A DNA stretch of 64,000 nucleotides from assembly GCA_045654205.1 (NCBI GenBank), contig JAZOMZ010000020.1:30428-94427 (forward strand), read 5' to 3'. The position numbers were made by a program, and so were the translations under genes. A model generated the notes under the pieces. That model searched no databases and was not told where the DNA came from. It saw only the letters and a program-made list of their open reading frames with translations. This document shows, one piece after another, positions 18,714 through 26,636 of this stretch (position 1 is its first letter; each line of letters begins with the position of its first letter). This stretch comes from Enterocola sp045654205 (lineage in GTDB: Bacteria; Bacteroidota; Bacteroidia; Bacteroidales; Paludibacteraceae).

Positions 18714-18869
18714 TTAAACACTAAACTTCTGGACCTTAGATTTTTTTAAATCTGCTGAATCTTTCTTGAAGAATTTAAAATACAAAAAGACGGCTACGTT
18801 AAATACAATTAACGCAACAGACAGAAAGATCAGACAAGTAGTCCAACTTACTTTTTCTAATCCAAACAT
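18714..18869 (-). CDS. Small single-pass membrane protein heading the tra operon
   Basis: A 51-codon frame (ATG 18869, TAA 18716-18714). It has one hydrophobic helix at about residues 10-33, starting after WTTCL, followed by a Lys-rich cytoplasmic tail. It lies 26 bases upstream of traE and 60 bases downstream of the likely operon promoter. I do not recognise the family. Position and topology suggest an accessory of the apparatus. Confidence 0.6.
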   Translation of the reverse strand: MFGLEKVSWTTCLIFLSVALIVFNVAVFLYFKFFKKDSADLKKSKVQKFSV

Positions 18870-18928
18870 GATTATTCCAATAAGAATCAAGAGCTAAAAA
18901 CCTACGTTGAGGTCGTAAGTTTCTGGTG

Positions 18929-18960
18929 CAAAGTAACGATATATTTTTCTATTTTTCAAA
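18929..18960 (-). promoter_or_regulatory. Probable promoter of the tra operon
   Basis: Minus strand: TTTG near 18957-18960 as a -33 element, then about 20 bases to TTACTTTG (18936-18929), one mismatch from TAnnTTTG. This gives a leader of about 55 bases. No other promoter-like box was seen inside the operon, whose genes overlap or lie within about 30 bases of each other. Confidence 0.45.
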
Positions 18961-19131
18961 TCATTTTGTGGCATTTTAACAAATATTTGCATTTGCTCGC
19001 CCTGTTATTATATTAATATTATACGGCCCTTTGTTAACATATTTTAACTACCAAAAGAAGATTAAACCCTCTGTTTCTCAGCTTATTTTGGCACTCTAAA
19101 AAAATATTTTGCTCGTTTTGTAGATATTTTT

Positions 19132-19139
19132 TAACTTTG
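19132..19139 (+). promoter_or_regulatory. Bacteroidetes -7 box (TAACTTTG)
   Basis: Exact TAnnTTTG match 22 bases before the spmA/B-like start. The rest of 18870-19131 shows no gene and carries the opposing tra promoter. Confidence 0.55.
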
Positions 19140-19161
19140 TAAATTGTAAAAACTTTTTTGT

Positions 19162-20397
19162 ATGGTTCTAAATTATATTTGGGCAGGTTTCTTTATAATA
19201 GCCTTTGTGGTGGCACTCATCCAATGCTTTGTTTTTGGAGACAATATGATATTTGCAAAAATTGTAGATAGCACCTTTGATATGTCTAAGTTTGCTGTTA
19301 TGGATATTGCATTGCCACTTGTGGGTGTAATGACACTTTGGCTAGGGCTTATGAACATAGGCGAAAGAGCTGGTTGCGTGAGATTCCTTTCTAAAATAAT
19401 AGGACCATTTTTTAGCCAACTATTTCCTGAAGTTCCAAAAAATCACCCTGTGCATGGGCAATTACTAATGAACTTTTCGGCTAATATGCTTGGGCTAGAC
19501 AATGCCGCAACACCACTTGGTCTTAAGGCAATGAATTCGCTTCAAGAACTAAATCCAAATAAAGACACTGCATCTAATGCACAAATTATGTTCTTGGCGC
19601 TAAACACATCGGGGCTTACTCTAATACCTATTGCCATAATGGCACAAAGGTCTATACTTGGAGCAGCCAACCCAACCGACATATTTATTCCACTTTTAAT
19701 AGCAACTTATTGCTCTACACTAATTGCTATTTTTTACGTTGGAATCAAGCAAAAATTGAGATTGCTAAATAAAATTTTTATCTCTTGGATAGGTGGAATT
19801 ACAGCAGCAATTGGCGGACTTGTTTGGTATGTATCTACTCTGAGTAGAGAAGAAATGATGACATTCTCAAGCATTTTTAGTAATGTACTTTTACTTACCA
19901 TTATTATCGCATTTATTGGTGGAGCGCTATATAAAAAAGTAAATGTATTTGAGGCGTTTATAGATGGAGCCAAAGAAGGTTTCACCACTTGTATAAAAAT
20001 TATTCCTTATATGGTTGGAATGCTCGTTGGAATCGCTGTTTTTAGAGCATCTGGTGCAATGGACCTACTTATAATGGGAATTGAAAAAATAGTATCTATT
20101 TTTACCGATGAAACCGAGTTTATTGGAGCACTTCCAACAGCCTTTATGAAGCCTCTATCTGGTAGCGGTGCAAAAGCCATGATGGTGGAAGCAATGAAGA
20201 CCTACGGAGTAGATTCATTTGTGGGCAGACTATCTTGTCTATTCCAAGGTGCTGCAGATACCACATTTTATATAATAGCTCTTTACTTCGGCTCTGTGGG
20301 CATTAAGAAAACTCGTTACGCAGTGAGCGCAGGTCTTATAGCAGACCTTGGCGGTGTAATTGCTGCTATATTAATTGGATATTTATTCTTTGCATAA
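19162..20397 (+). CDS. SpmA-SpmB fused nucleoside-recognition (Gate) domain membrane protein
   Basis: A 411-residue polytopic inner-membrane protein. The first half resembles SpmA (GAGN-like NFSANMLGLDNAATPLGLKA at about 112-131). The second half resembles SpmB (an SGSGA motif near 335, FQGAADTTFYIIALYFGSVG near 363-382). Such fusions are common in non-sporulating Bacteroidetes; their transport role is not established. There are about eight to ten membrane helices. The ybeY start follows 6 bases later, so they probably share a transcript. Confidence 0.87.
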   Translation: MVLNYIWAGFFIIAFVVALIQCFVFGDNMIFAKIVDSTFDMSKFAVMDIALPLVGVMTLWLGLMNIGERAGCVRFLSKIIGPFFSQLFPEVPKNHPVHGQLLMNFSANMLGLDNAATPLGLKAMNSLQELNPNKDTASNAQIMFLALNTSGLTLIPIAIMAQRSILGAANPTDIFIPLLIATYCSTLIAIFYVGIKQKLRLLNKIFISWIGGITAAIGGLVWYVSTLSREEMMTFSSIFSNVLLLTIIIAFIGGALYKKVNVFEAFIDGAKEGFTTCIKIIPYMVGMLVGIAVFRASGAMDLLIMGIEKIVSIFTDETEFIGALPTAFMKPLSGSGAKAMMVEAMKTYGVDSFVGRLSCLFQGAADTTFYIIALYFGSVGIKKTRYAVSAGLIADLGGVIAAILIGYLFFA

Positions 20398-20403
20398 AAA
20401 GTT

Positions 20404-20832
20404 ATGATAAGCTATCATTTAGAAGGTGTAGAAAAACCTAAAATTTGTACAAGAAGAACATCTAAATGGGTAAAAGATGTGGCAGAAAAACATGGAAAAA
20501 TAGTCGGTGAAATCGCCTATATTTTCTGCTCAGACGAGTACATAATAGATGTAAATAGAAAGTTCTTAAACCACGACTATTACACAGATGTTATCACATT
20601 TGACTATAGTGAAGGTAAGAAAATTTCTGGGGATATTTTTATTTCTCTAGACACAGTAAGAACAAATGCCGAGGCTTTCAATCAAGACTACTATAACGAA
20701 CTTGAAAGAATCATTATACATGGCATTCTTCACCTTTGTGGTTTCAAAGACAAAGAACCTAAGGACAAAGAAGAAATGACATATCAAGAAGACGAAGCTA
20801 TTAAATTACTTATAAAACCGCTTAAGAAATGA
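20404..20832 (+). CDS. ybeY: YbeY endoribonuclease / rRNA maturation factor
   Basis: 142 residues. YbeY is a zinc-dependent factor for 16S rRNA 3' maturation. The NRKFLNHDYYTDVITFDY block is at residues 51-68. The metal site reads HGILHLCGFKDK: H106 and H110 are present, but the third ligand position (116) is Asp, not His. I recall the same change in other Bacteroidetes YbeY proteins. It overlaps mnmG by 4 bases (ATGA). Confidence 0.92.
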   Translation: MISYHLEGVEKPKICTRRTSKWVKDVAEKHGKIVGEIAYIFCSDEYIIDVNRKFLNHDYYTDVITFDYSEGKKISGDIFISLDTVRTNAEAFNQDYYNELERIIIHGILHLCGFKDKEPKDKEEMTYQEDEAIKLLIKPLKK

Positions 20833-22706
20833 CATTTGAATATGATGTAATAGTAGTAGGAGCAGGCCACGCAGGTTGCGAGGCAGCAGCTGCAGCAGCC
20901 AATATGGGTTCGCGTACATTGCTTATCACAATGGACATGAACAAGATTGCTCAAATGAGTTGTAACCCTGCTATTGGTGGTATTGCAAAAGGCCAAATAG
21001 TAAGAGAAATCGACGCTCTTGGAGGTTTCACAGGACTTGTTACAGACAGAAGTTCACTTCAGTTTAGAATGCTAAATCGTTCTAAAGGACCTGCAATGTG
21101 GAGTCCACGTTCTCAATGCGACAGAATCAAGTTTATTCAAAACTGGAGACAAGTCTTAGAGAACACAGAAAACCTATATATTTGGCAAGATACAGCCGTT
21201 GGTTTGATAGTAAAAAATAACACAGTTTGTGGAGCAAAAACTGCATTAAATGTCGATTTCATCGCAAAAAGTGTGGTACTTACAAATGGTACTTTCCTTA
21301 ATGGTTTAATGCATATTGGTAAGACCCAACTTGCGGGTGGTAGATGTAGCGAACCTGCCAGCTATGGAATTACAGAACAACTAAAAGAACTAGGATTCAC
21401 TACAGATAGAATGAAGACTGGTACTCCTGTGAGAATTGACATTAGAAGCGTAGATCTATCTCTTGCCACAGAACAACCAGGAGAAACAGATTTCCATAAA
21501 TTCTCATACCTAGACGAACCACTACGTCCACTTAAACAACTACCTTGTTTTACTCTAAACACAAACGAGGAAGTACACGAAGTGCTTCGCAATGGACTTG
21601 CAGATTCTCCTCTTTATAATGGTCAAATAAAGAGTATCGGACCACGTTATTGTCCAAGTATTGAAACTAAAATTGTAACATTTGGCGAGAAAGATTCTCA
21701 CCCACTATTTCTAGAACCAGAGGGAGAAAATTCTACCGAATATTACTTAAATGGATTCTCTTCTTCTCTTCCACTAGAAGTACAATTGAATGCTCTACAA
21801 AAAATACCAGCATTTAAAAACATTCATATTTTCCGCCCAGGTTACGCTATAGAATACGACTTCTTCGACCCTACCCAACTACTACATAGTTTGGAAACAA
21901 AACTTGTGAAGAACCTATTCTTTGCAGGTCAAATAAACGGTACAACCGGTTATGAAGAAGCAGGCGGTCAAGGTTTAGTAGCAGGTATAAATGCTCACCT
22001 TGCAGCAAACGGAACAGACCGCTTCAGCCTAGGCAGAGACGAAGCATACATTGGTGTTTTAATAGACGACCTTGTAACAAAAGGCGTAGATGAACCATAC
22101 AGAATGTTTACCTCTCGCGCAGAATACCGCATATTACTTCGTCAAGACGACGCAGACCAACGCCTAACTCCTAAGTCTAGAGAAATAGGACTTGCAGACG
22201 ACAGACGTTGGGATTTACTTCAAGACAAGATTAAATATTGTGATGAACTAAGCCAAGTATTACGCGAAGCTTCTGCAAAACCTGAGCAAATAAACGAAGG
22301 CCTACTTGCAATAGGAAGCACAGAATTGAAACAAAAACAACGCCTTGGTGAAATACTTCTTCGCCCTGGAGTAGATATAAATTTCCTTGCAGAACGTGTT
22401 CCTGTCTTACGCAAAGCGATAGATGCTCTTCCTGAAAATCGCAAAGAAGAAATCATGGAAGAAGTAGAAATAACATTTAAATATTCTGGCTATATCGACA
22501 GAGAAAAACAAATAGCAGAGAAGCTACACCGCCTAGAACATATCAAAATAAAAGGCAAATTTGACTATGCTTCTATCACTGCTATCTCTACCGAAGCACG
22601 CCAAAAACTAATTAAAACAGACCCTGAAACCATAGCACAAGCAAGCCGCATTCCAGGAGTTTCTCCTAGCGATGTAAATATCTTGTTGGTTATGATGGGG
22701 AGATGA
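20829..22706 (+). CDS. mnmG: tRNA uridine-5-carboxymethylaminomethyl modification enzyme MnmG (GidA)
   Basis: 625 residues, normal length. With MnmE it installs the cmnm5 group on wobble U34 using FAD and methylene-tetrahydrofolate. The FAD motif VVGAGHAGCEAA is at about residues 10-21, followed by the SCNPAIGGIAKG signature at 43-54. The second conserved region, INGTTGYEEAGGQGLVAGIN, is near 370-389. It is translationally coupled to ybeY. Two parS-like palindromes lie just downstream, echoing the frequent gid/par proximity to the origin. Confidence 0.97.
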   Translation: MTFEYDVIVVGAGHAGCEAAAAAANMGSRTLLITMDMNKIAQMSCNPAIGGIAKGQIVREIDALGGFTGLVTDRSSLQFRMLNRSKGPAMWSPRSQCDRIKFIQNWRQVLENTENLYIWQDTAVGLIVKNNTVCGAKTALNVDFIAKSVVLTNGTFLNGLMHIGKTQLAGGRCSEPASYGITEQLKELGFTTDRMKTGTPVRIDIRSVDLSLATEQPGETDFHKFSYLDEPLRPLKQLPCFTLNTNEEVHEVLRNGLADSPLYNGQIKSIGPRYCPSIETKIVTFGEKDSHPLFLEPEGENSTEYYLNGFSSSLPLEVQLNALQKIPAFKNIHIFRPGYAIEYDFFDPTQLLHSLETKLVKNLFFAGQINGTTGYEEAGGQGLVAGINAHLAANGTDRFSLGRDEAYIGVLIDDLVTKGVDEPYRMFTSRAEYRILLRQDDADQRLTPKSREIGLADDRRWDLLQDKIKYCDELSQVLREASAKPEQINEGLLAIGSTELKQKQRLGEILLRPGVDINFLAERVPVLRKAIDALPENRKEEIMEEVEITFKYSGYIDREKQIAEKLHRLEHIKIKGKFDYASITAISTEARQKLIKTDPETIAQASRIPGVSPSDVNILLVMMGR

Positions 22707-22715
22707 TGTTAGTTT

Positions 22716-22749
22716 TTTTTCGAATGTTCCACGTGGAACATTCGAAAAA
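22716..22749. promoter_or_regulatory. parS-like centromere palindrome 1 (also a hairpin after mnmG)
   Basis: The core TGTTCCACGTGGAACA at 22725-22740 is a perfect 16-bp palindrome equal to a known form of the ParB site parS. It extends symmetrically through CGAA/TTCG and a T5/A5 pair to 34 bp. It lies 9 bases after the mnmG stop and could also act as a transcription terminator. Confidence 0.72.
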
Positions 22750-22772
22750 GATGGTGCAATTTTGAATCAGCC

Positions 22773-22792
22773 TGTGTGTCATTCGACACACA
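22773..22792. repeat. Perfect inverted repeat between the two parS-like sites
   Basis: Arms TGTGTGTC and GACACACA, 8 bp each with a 4-base loop (ATTC), midway between the two palindromes. No T-run follows. Role unknown. Confidence 0.5.
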
Positions 22793-22847
22793 CAATTGTC
22801 GCGACTCGGCAATGCTTAAGCGAGCTTATCATTGCTCTCATCGCTTC

Positions 22848-22869
22848 AATTGTTCCACGTGGAACAATT
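22848..22869. promoter_or_regulatory. parS-like centromere palindrome 2
   Basis: A second perfect TGTTCCACGTGGAACA at 22851-22866, extended by AAT/ATT. The cores are 126 bases apart, start to start. Flanks differ from site 1, so this is not a simple local duplication. It lies 16 bases before the apt ATG. Confidence 0.72.
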
Positions 22870-22885
22870 AACATACTTATACCAT

Positions 22886-23404
22886 ATGCAAACCGTAAAA
22901 GAAAACATTAGAAAGATTAAGGATTTTCCTGAAAAAGGAGTGGTATTTATAGATTTAACCACAGTGTTTAAAAACGCAGAGTGCATGAAAAAAATAGAAG
23001 ATGCTCTTTACGAAACCTATAAAAACGCAGGTGTAACCAAAGTAATTGGTATAGAATCTAGAGGCTTCTTCTTCTCTACAATTTTGGCAAACAGAATTGG
23101 AGCAGGCTTCGTGCCACTTAGAAAAAAAGGAAAACTTCCAGCAGAAACTCTAGAAGTATCTTACCAAAAAGAATACGGAGTTGATACTATTCAAATCCAT
23201 AAAGACGCGCTAACAGAAGATGACGTTGTAATTCTTCACGACGATATTCTTGCAACAGGCGGCACAATTAAAGCTGCAATTGAACTAATCAAAAAGTTCA
23301 ATGTAAAGAAAATTTTCGTTAGTTTCATCGGAGAAATCGACTTCCTTAAAGGTAGAGACAAGATAGACGAAGACGTTCAAGTTGATGTATTAATGCACCT
23401 ATAA
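22886..23404 (+). CDS. apt: Adenine phosphoribosyltransferase
   Basis: 172 residues from the ATG at 22886. A longer frame from 22832 would run through the parS-like site and adds a non-homologous N-terminus, so it was not used. It salvages adenine to AMP with PRPP. The start MQTVKENIRKIKDFPEKGV and the GIESRGF motif near 56 are typical. The PRPP loop VVILHDDILATGGT is near 113-126. uvrC follows with no gap. Confidence 0.95.
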   Translation: MQTVKENIRKIKDFPEKGVVFIDLTTVFKNAECMKKIEDALYETYKNAGVTKVIGIESRGFFFSTILANRIGAGFVPLRKKGKLPAETLEVSYQKEYGVDTIQIHKDALTEDDVVILHDDILATGGTIKAAIELIKKFNVKKIFVSFIGEIDFLKGRDKIDEDVQVDVLMHL

Positions 23405-25204
23405 TTGGCAAAGAATTCTCACATAGAAAAAATAGTTAGTACACTTCCCCACTCTCCGGGAGTGTACCAATATTTTAATGCAGATGGTGAGATTATTTAT
23501 GTGGGCAAAGCCAAAGACCTTAAGAAAAGAGTGTCGTCTTATTTCAACAAAACAGACAAATCTGTAAAAGTTCAGGCTCTGGTAAAACATATAGCCGATA
23601 TAAAATACATAGTGGTTGACACAGAAAATGACGCTCTACTTCTTGAGAACAACCTGATAAAACAATATCAACCACGATACAATATTCTCCTTAAAGACGG
23701 CAAAACCTATCCATGGATTTGCGTCACAAAAGAAGATTTTCCTCGTATATTCAAAACTAGAATTATTATGCGTGGAGCCGAGTATTTTGGCCCATATAGT
23801 TCTGTTTGGATATTGGATACTATCCTAGATTTAATCAAGCAAATCTACCCTATTAGAACCTGTCGTTTTCCAATAAACGAGGAGAGTATAAAACAAGGCA
23901 AACACAAAGAATGTTTGGAGTATCATATAAAGAATTGTATGGCTCCATGTGTAGGTTACCAAACCAAAGAAGAATACCAAAAAATTATCGGTGAAATCAG
24001 GGAAATTATAAAAGGCAACAGTAAATTTATTGCAGAGAAAATCCTTGGAGAAATACACAAATGTGCAGAAGAACTTCGCTTCGAAGAAGCCGAAGAACTA
24101 AAGCAAAAATACCTTGCCATTATCAATTTCCAAAATAAAACTGTGGTAACTACAGCCACCGATGAAAACCTAGATGTAATGGCATACGATGTGGACGAAA
24201 AGTCTGTTTACATCAATATGCTTCAAATAGTAAATGGTAGCATAGTAAAAGGTCTTACAATTGAATACCAAAAGCGAATAGACGAAGCAGATGAGGAGAT
24301 TTTAGCCCTAGGATTACTAGAACTTAGGAGCAGACTTCAGAGCGATTCTAAAGTGATTTTAGTGCCGTTTATGCCAGACATAGAACTAGAGGGTATAAGC
24401 CTAAAAGTGCCGATGAAAGGGGACAAAAAGAAGCTTATCGACCTTTCTATGCAAAATGTAAAACAGTACAAACTCGACAAACTAAAACGCAACGAAGAAC
24501 TAAATATCGAACAAAAATCAACACAGATTTTGTTCACCCTAAAAGAAAAACTTGGACTTAATAAACTGCCTATTCATATAGAATGTTTCGACAACTCAAA
24601 TATATCTGGAACAGATGCAGTAGCAGCCTGCGTGGTTTTCAAAAAGGCCAAACCAAGCAAAAAAGATTACAGAAAGTATAATATAAAATCTGTTGTTGGT
24701 CCAGACGACTATGCTTCTATGCGCGAAGTGGTATATAGAAGATATAGCAGACTAATGGAAGAAGCTCAGCCCCTACCCGACCTTATTATTGCCGACGGTG
24801 GAGTTGGTCATATTGAAACAATAAGAAAGGTTGTAGAGGACGAACTAAATTTAAACATACCAATTGCTGGTCTTGCAAAAAACGACAAACACCGAACACG
24901 CGATTTGATTTTCAACAATCAAGTCATTAGCATGAAGACCAACGATGTTTGTTTTAATTTTCTAACACAAATTCAAAACGAGGTTCACAGATTTGCGATA
25001 GAATTTCACAGAGACAAGAGAAGTAAGTCTCAAATCAAATCTGAGCTCGACGAAATACCAGGAATAGGCCCAAATACAAAAGAAAAACTCCTAAAGGAGC
25101 TAAAAAGCGTAAAACGCATCCAGAATGCAGAAATTTCTGAACTAGAAAAAATTATCGGAACTCACAGAGCATCAATAGTTTACGAGTATTTTCACACCAA
25201 CTAA
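23405..25204 (+). CDS. uvrC: Excinuclease ABC subunit C
   Basis: 599 residues, normal length. It makes both incisions in UvrABC repair. The GIY-YIG nuclease domain begins SPGVYQYF at residues 17-24, with IIYVGKAKDLKKRV at 30-43. Four Cys between about 154 and 182 fit the Cys-rich region. A UVR helix pair lies near 215-240, the RNase-H-like domain includes CFDNSNISGTDAVAACVVF, and C-terminal helix-hairpin-helix motifs include IPGIGPNTKEKLL. There is no early ATG in frame; the start is TTG, directly abutting the apt stop. Confidence 0.95.
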   Translation: MAKNSHIEKIVSTLPHSPGVYQYFNADGEIIYVGKAKDLKKRVSSYFNKTDKSVKVQALVKHIADIKYIVVDTENDALLLENNLIKQYQPRYNILLKDGKTYPWICVTKEDFPRIFKTRIIMRGAEYFGPYSSVWILDTILDLIKQIYPIRTCRFPINEESIKQGKHKECLEYHIKNCMAPCVGYQTKEEYQKIIGEIREIIKGNSKFIAEKILGEIHKCAEELRFEEAEELKQKYLAIINFQNKTVVTTATDENLDVMAYDVDEKSVYINMLQIVNGSIVKGLTIEYQKRIDEADEEILALGLLELRSRLQSDSKVILVPFMPDIELEGISLKVPMKGDKKKLIDLSMQNVKQYKLDKLKRNEELNIEQKSTQILFTLKEKLGLNKLPIHIECFDNSNISGTDAVAACVVFKKAKPSKKDYRKYNIKSVVGPDDYASMREVVYRRYSRLMEEAQPLPDLIIADGGVGHIETIRKVVEDELNLNIPIAGLAKNDKHRTRDLIFNNQVISMKTNDVCFNFLTQIQNEVHRFAIEFHRDKRSKSQIKSELDEIPGIGPNTKEKLLKELKSVKRIQNAEISELEKIIGTHRASIVYEYFHTN

Positions 25205-25266
25205 AGCCTCTGAGAATTGAAAATTTAAATAAAACCGTATAACAACACACAAAAAATAGACTGTAA

Positions 25267-25719
25267 ATGAGAGTTTTAATACAAAGAGTAAAACAGGCGA
25301 GCGTTAAAGTAGAGGAAAAAATTACAGGCGAGATAAAACAAGGTTTTCTACTTTTAGTTGGTTTTGAAAATGCAGACACCGACGAAGACCTAACATGGAC
25401 TGCCAACAAAATTTCAGCACTTAGAATTTTCGACGACGAAAACGGAGTGATGAACAAATCTATTTTGGAAGTAGACGGAGAAATTCTTTGCGTTAGTCAG
25501 TTCACCCTTTTTGCCATGACAAAAAAAGGAAACAGACCTTCTTACTTCAAAGCAGCAAAAGGTGAGATCTCCGAACCATTATACAATCAATTTTGCGAAA
25601 AATTAAAATCAATATTAAACAAAGAAATTCAAAAAGGAATTTTTGGTGCAGATATGAAAGTGTCGCTTATCAACGACGGACCTGTTACCATTTGGATCGA
25701 TTCAAAAAACAAAGAATAA
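25267..25719 (+). CDS. dtd: D-aminoacyl-tRNA deacylase
   Basis: 150 residues, family length. It removes D-amino acids mischarged on tRNA. It begins MRVLIQRVKQASV. The signature SQFTLFA is at about 79-85 and the cross-subunit Gly-Pro motif NDGPVT at about 138-143. It lies 62 bases after uvrC and 6 bases before deoC, an apparent run of co-oriented genes. Confidence 0.95.
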   Translation: MRVLIQRVKQASVKVEEKITGEIKQGFLLLVGFENADTDEDLTWTANKISALRIFDDENGVMNKSILEVDGEILCVSQFTLFAMTKKGNRPSYFKAAKGEISEPLYNQFCEKLKSILNKEIQKGIFGADMKVSLINDGPVTIWIDSKNKE

Positions 25720-25725
25720 ATAGAT

Positions 25726-26598
25726 ATGAAAAATTTTGATGAACTTTTTAAAGGTTATAATTTTACATTAACCGAAGGTCAAGTTAAAGAGAACGTAAAA
25801 ACTCTTATCGATAACTTATACGAAAACACAGACCGCCCAAGTAATATCAAAGACCTATTTGGTCACATTGAAATTACTTCACTTAGCACCACAGACAACG
25901 AAGAAAAAATCGTTAGCCTAGTGGAAAAAATTAATGCGCTTGACGAAAACTTCCCAGAAATGGGTAAACCTGCAGCCATCTGCGTTTATCCAGCTTGGGT
26001 AGAAACAGTGAAGAACACCCTAACAGAAGACGTGAATATTACCACCGTAATTGGTTTCCCTTCTTCTCAAACCTTTATTGAAGCAAAAGTAGCAGAAACT
26101 GGTCTTTCACTTATGGCTGGTGCAAATGAAATAGATATGGTTATTTCTGTAGGTAAATTCCTACAAGGAAACTACGAAGAAGTGTTTGAAGAAATAGAAG
26201 AAATCAAACTTTCTTGTCACGGAGTAAAACTAAAAGTTATTCTTGAAGCAGGCCTATACCCTACTCCTCAAGACCTTTACAAAGCATGTATTCTTGCCAT
26301 GGAAGCTGGAGCAGACTATATTAAAACCTCTACAGGCAAAGATGCTGTGGCTTCACTATACAACGCATACGTAATGTGTAGAGCAATATATGACTTCAAT
26401 GAAAAAACTGGCGTTAAAGTTGGTTTTAAGGCTGCTGGTGGCATTGTCTCTACCCAAGATGCACTTTTATACCTAACAATAGTAAAAGGCGTTCTAGGCG
26501 AAGATTGGGTAAACACTACAGACTTCCGCATTGGTGCAAGCCGCCTTGCTAACAACATCCTCTCTGCAGTAAGTAAAGAAGAAGTAAAATATTTCTAA
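25726..26598 (+). CDS. deoC: Deoxyribose-phosphate aldolase
   Basis: 290 residues. It cleaves 2-deoxyribose-5-phosphate to acetaldehyde and glyceraldehyde-3-phosphate. It is a class I aldolase: Schiff-base Lys200 in ADYIKTSTGK, with supporting Lys170 (VKLKVILEAG) and Lys205. CVYPAW at 86-91 and GANEIDMVI at 132-140 are conserved. A perfect terminator follows. Confidence 0.95.
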   Translation: MKNFDELFKGYNFTLTEGQVKENVKTLIDNLYENTDRPSNIKDLFGHIEITSLSTTDNEEKIVSLVEKINALDENFPEMGKPAAICVYPAWVETVKNTLTEDVNITTVIGFPSSQTFIEAKVAETGLSLMAGANEIDMVISVGKFLQGNYEEVFEEIEEIKLSCHGVKLKVILEAGLYPTPQDLYKACILAMEAGADYIKTSTGKDAVASLYNAYVMCRAIYDFNEKTGVKVGFKAAGGIVSTQDALLYLTIVKGVLGEDWVNTTDFRIGASRLANNILSAVSKEEVKYF

Positions 26599-26604
26599 AA
26601 CAAC

Positions 26605-26636
26605 AAGTGCTGATGTCAAAACATCAGCACTTTTTT
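26605..26636. terminator. Bidirectional terminator between deoC and the sensor kinase
   Basis: 12-bp perfect stem (AAGTGCTGATGT / ACATCAGCACTT) with loop CAAA, flanked by T-runs on both strands. The stop of the leftward kinase gene lies inside it. Confidence 0.85.

Noticed and set aside
5899..18960. The tra cluster as a complete conjugative transposon
   Set aside because: No integrase, relaxase, mobilisation genes, att repeats or tRNA target are visible, and housekeeping genes lie directly on both sides.
22832..22885. N-terminal extension of apt through the second parS-like site
   Set aside because: The start at 22886 matches the family and the extension only translates the palindrome and spacer.
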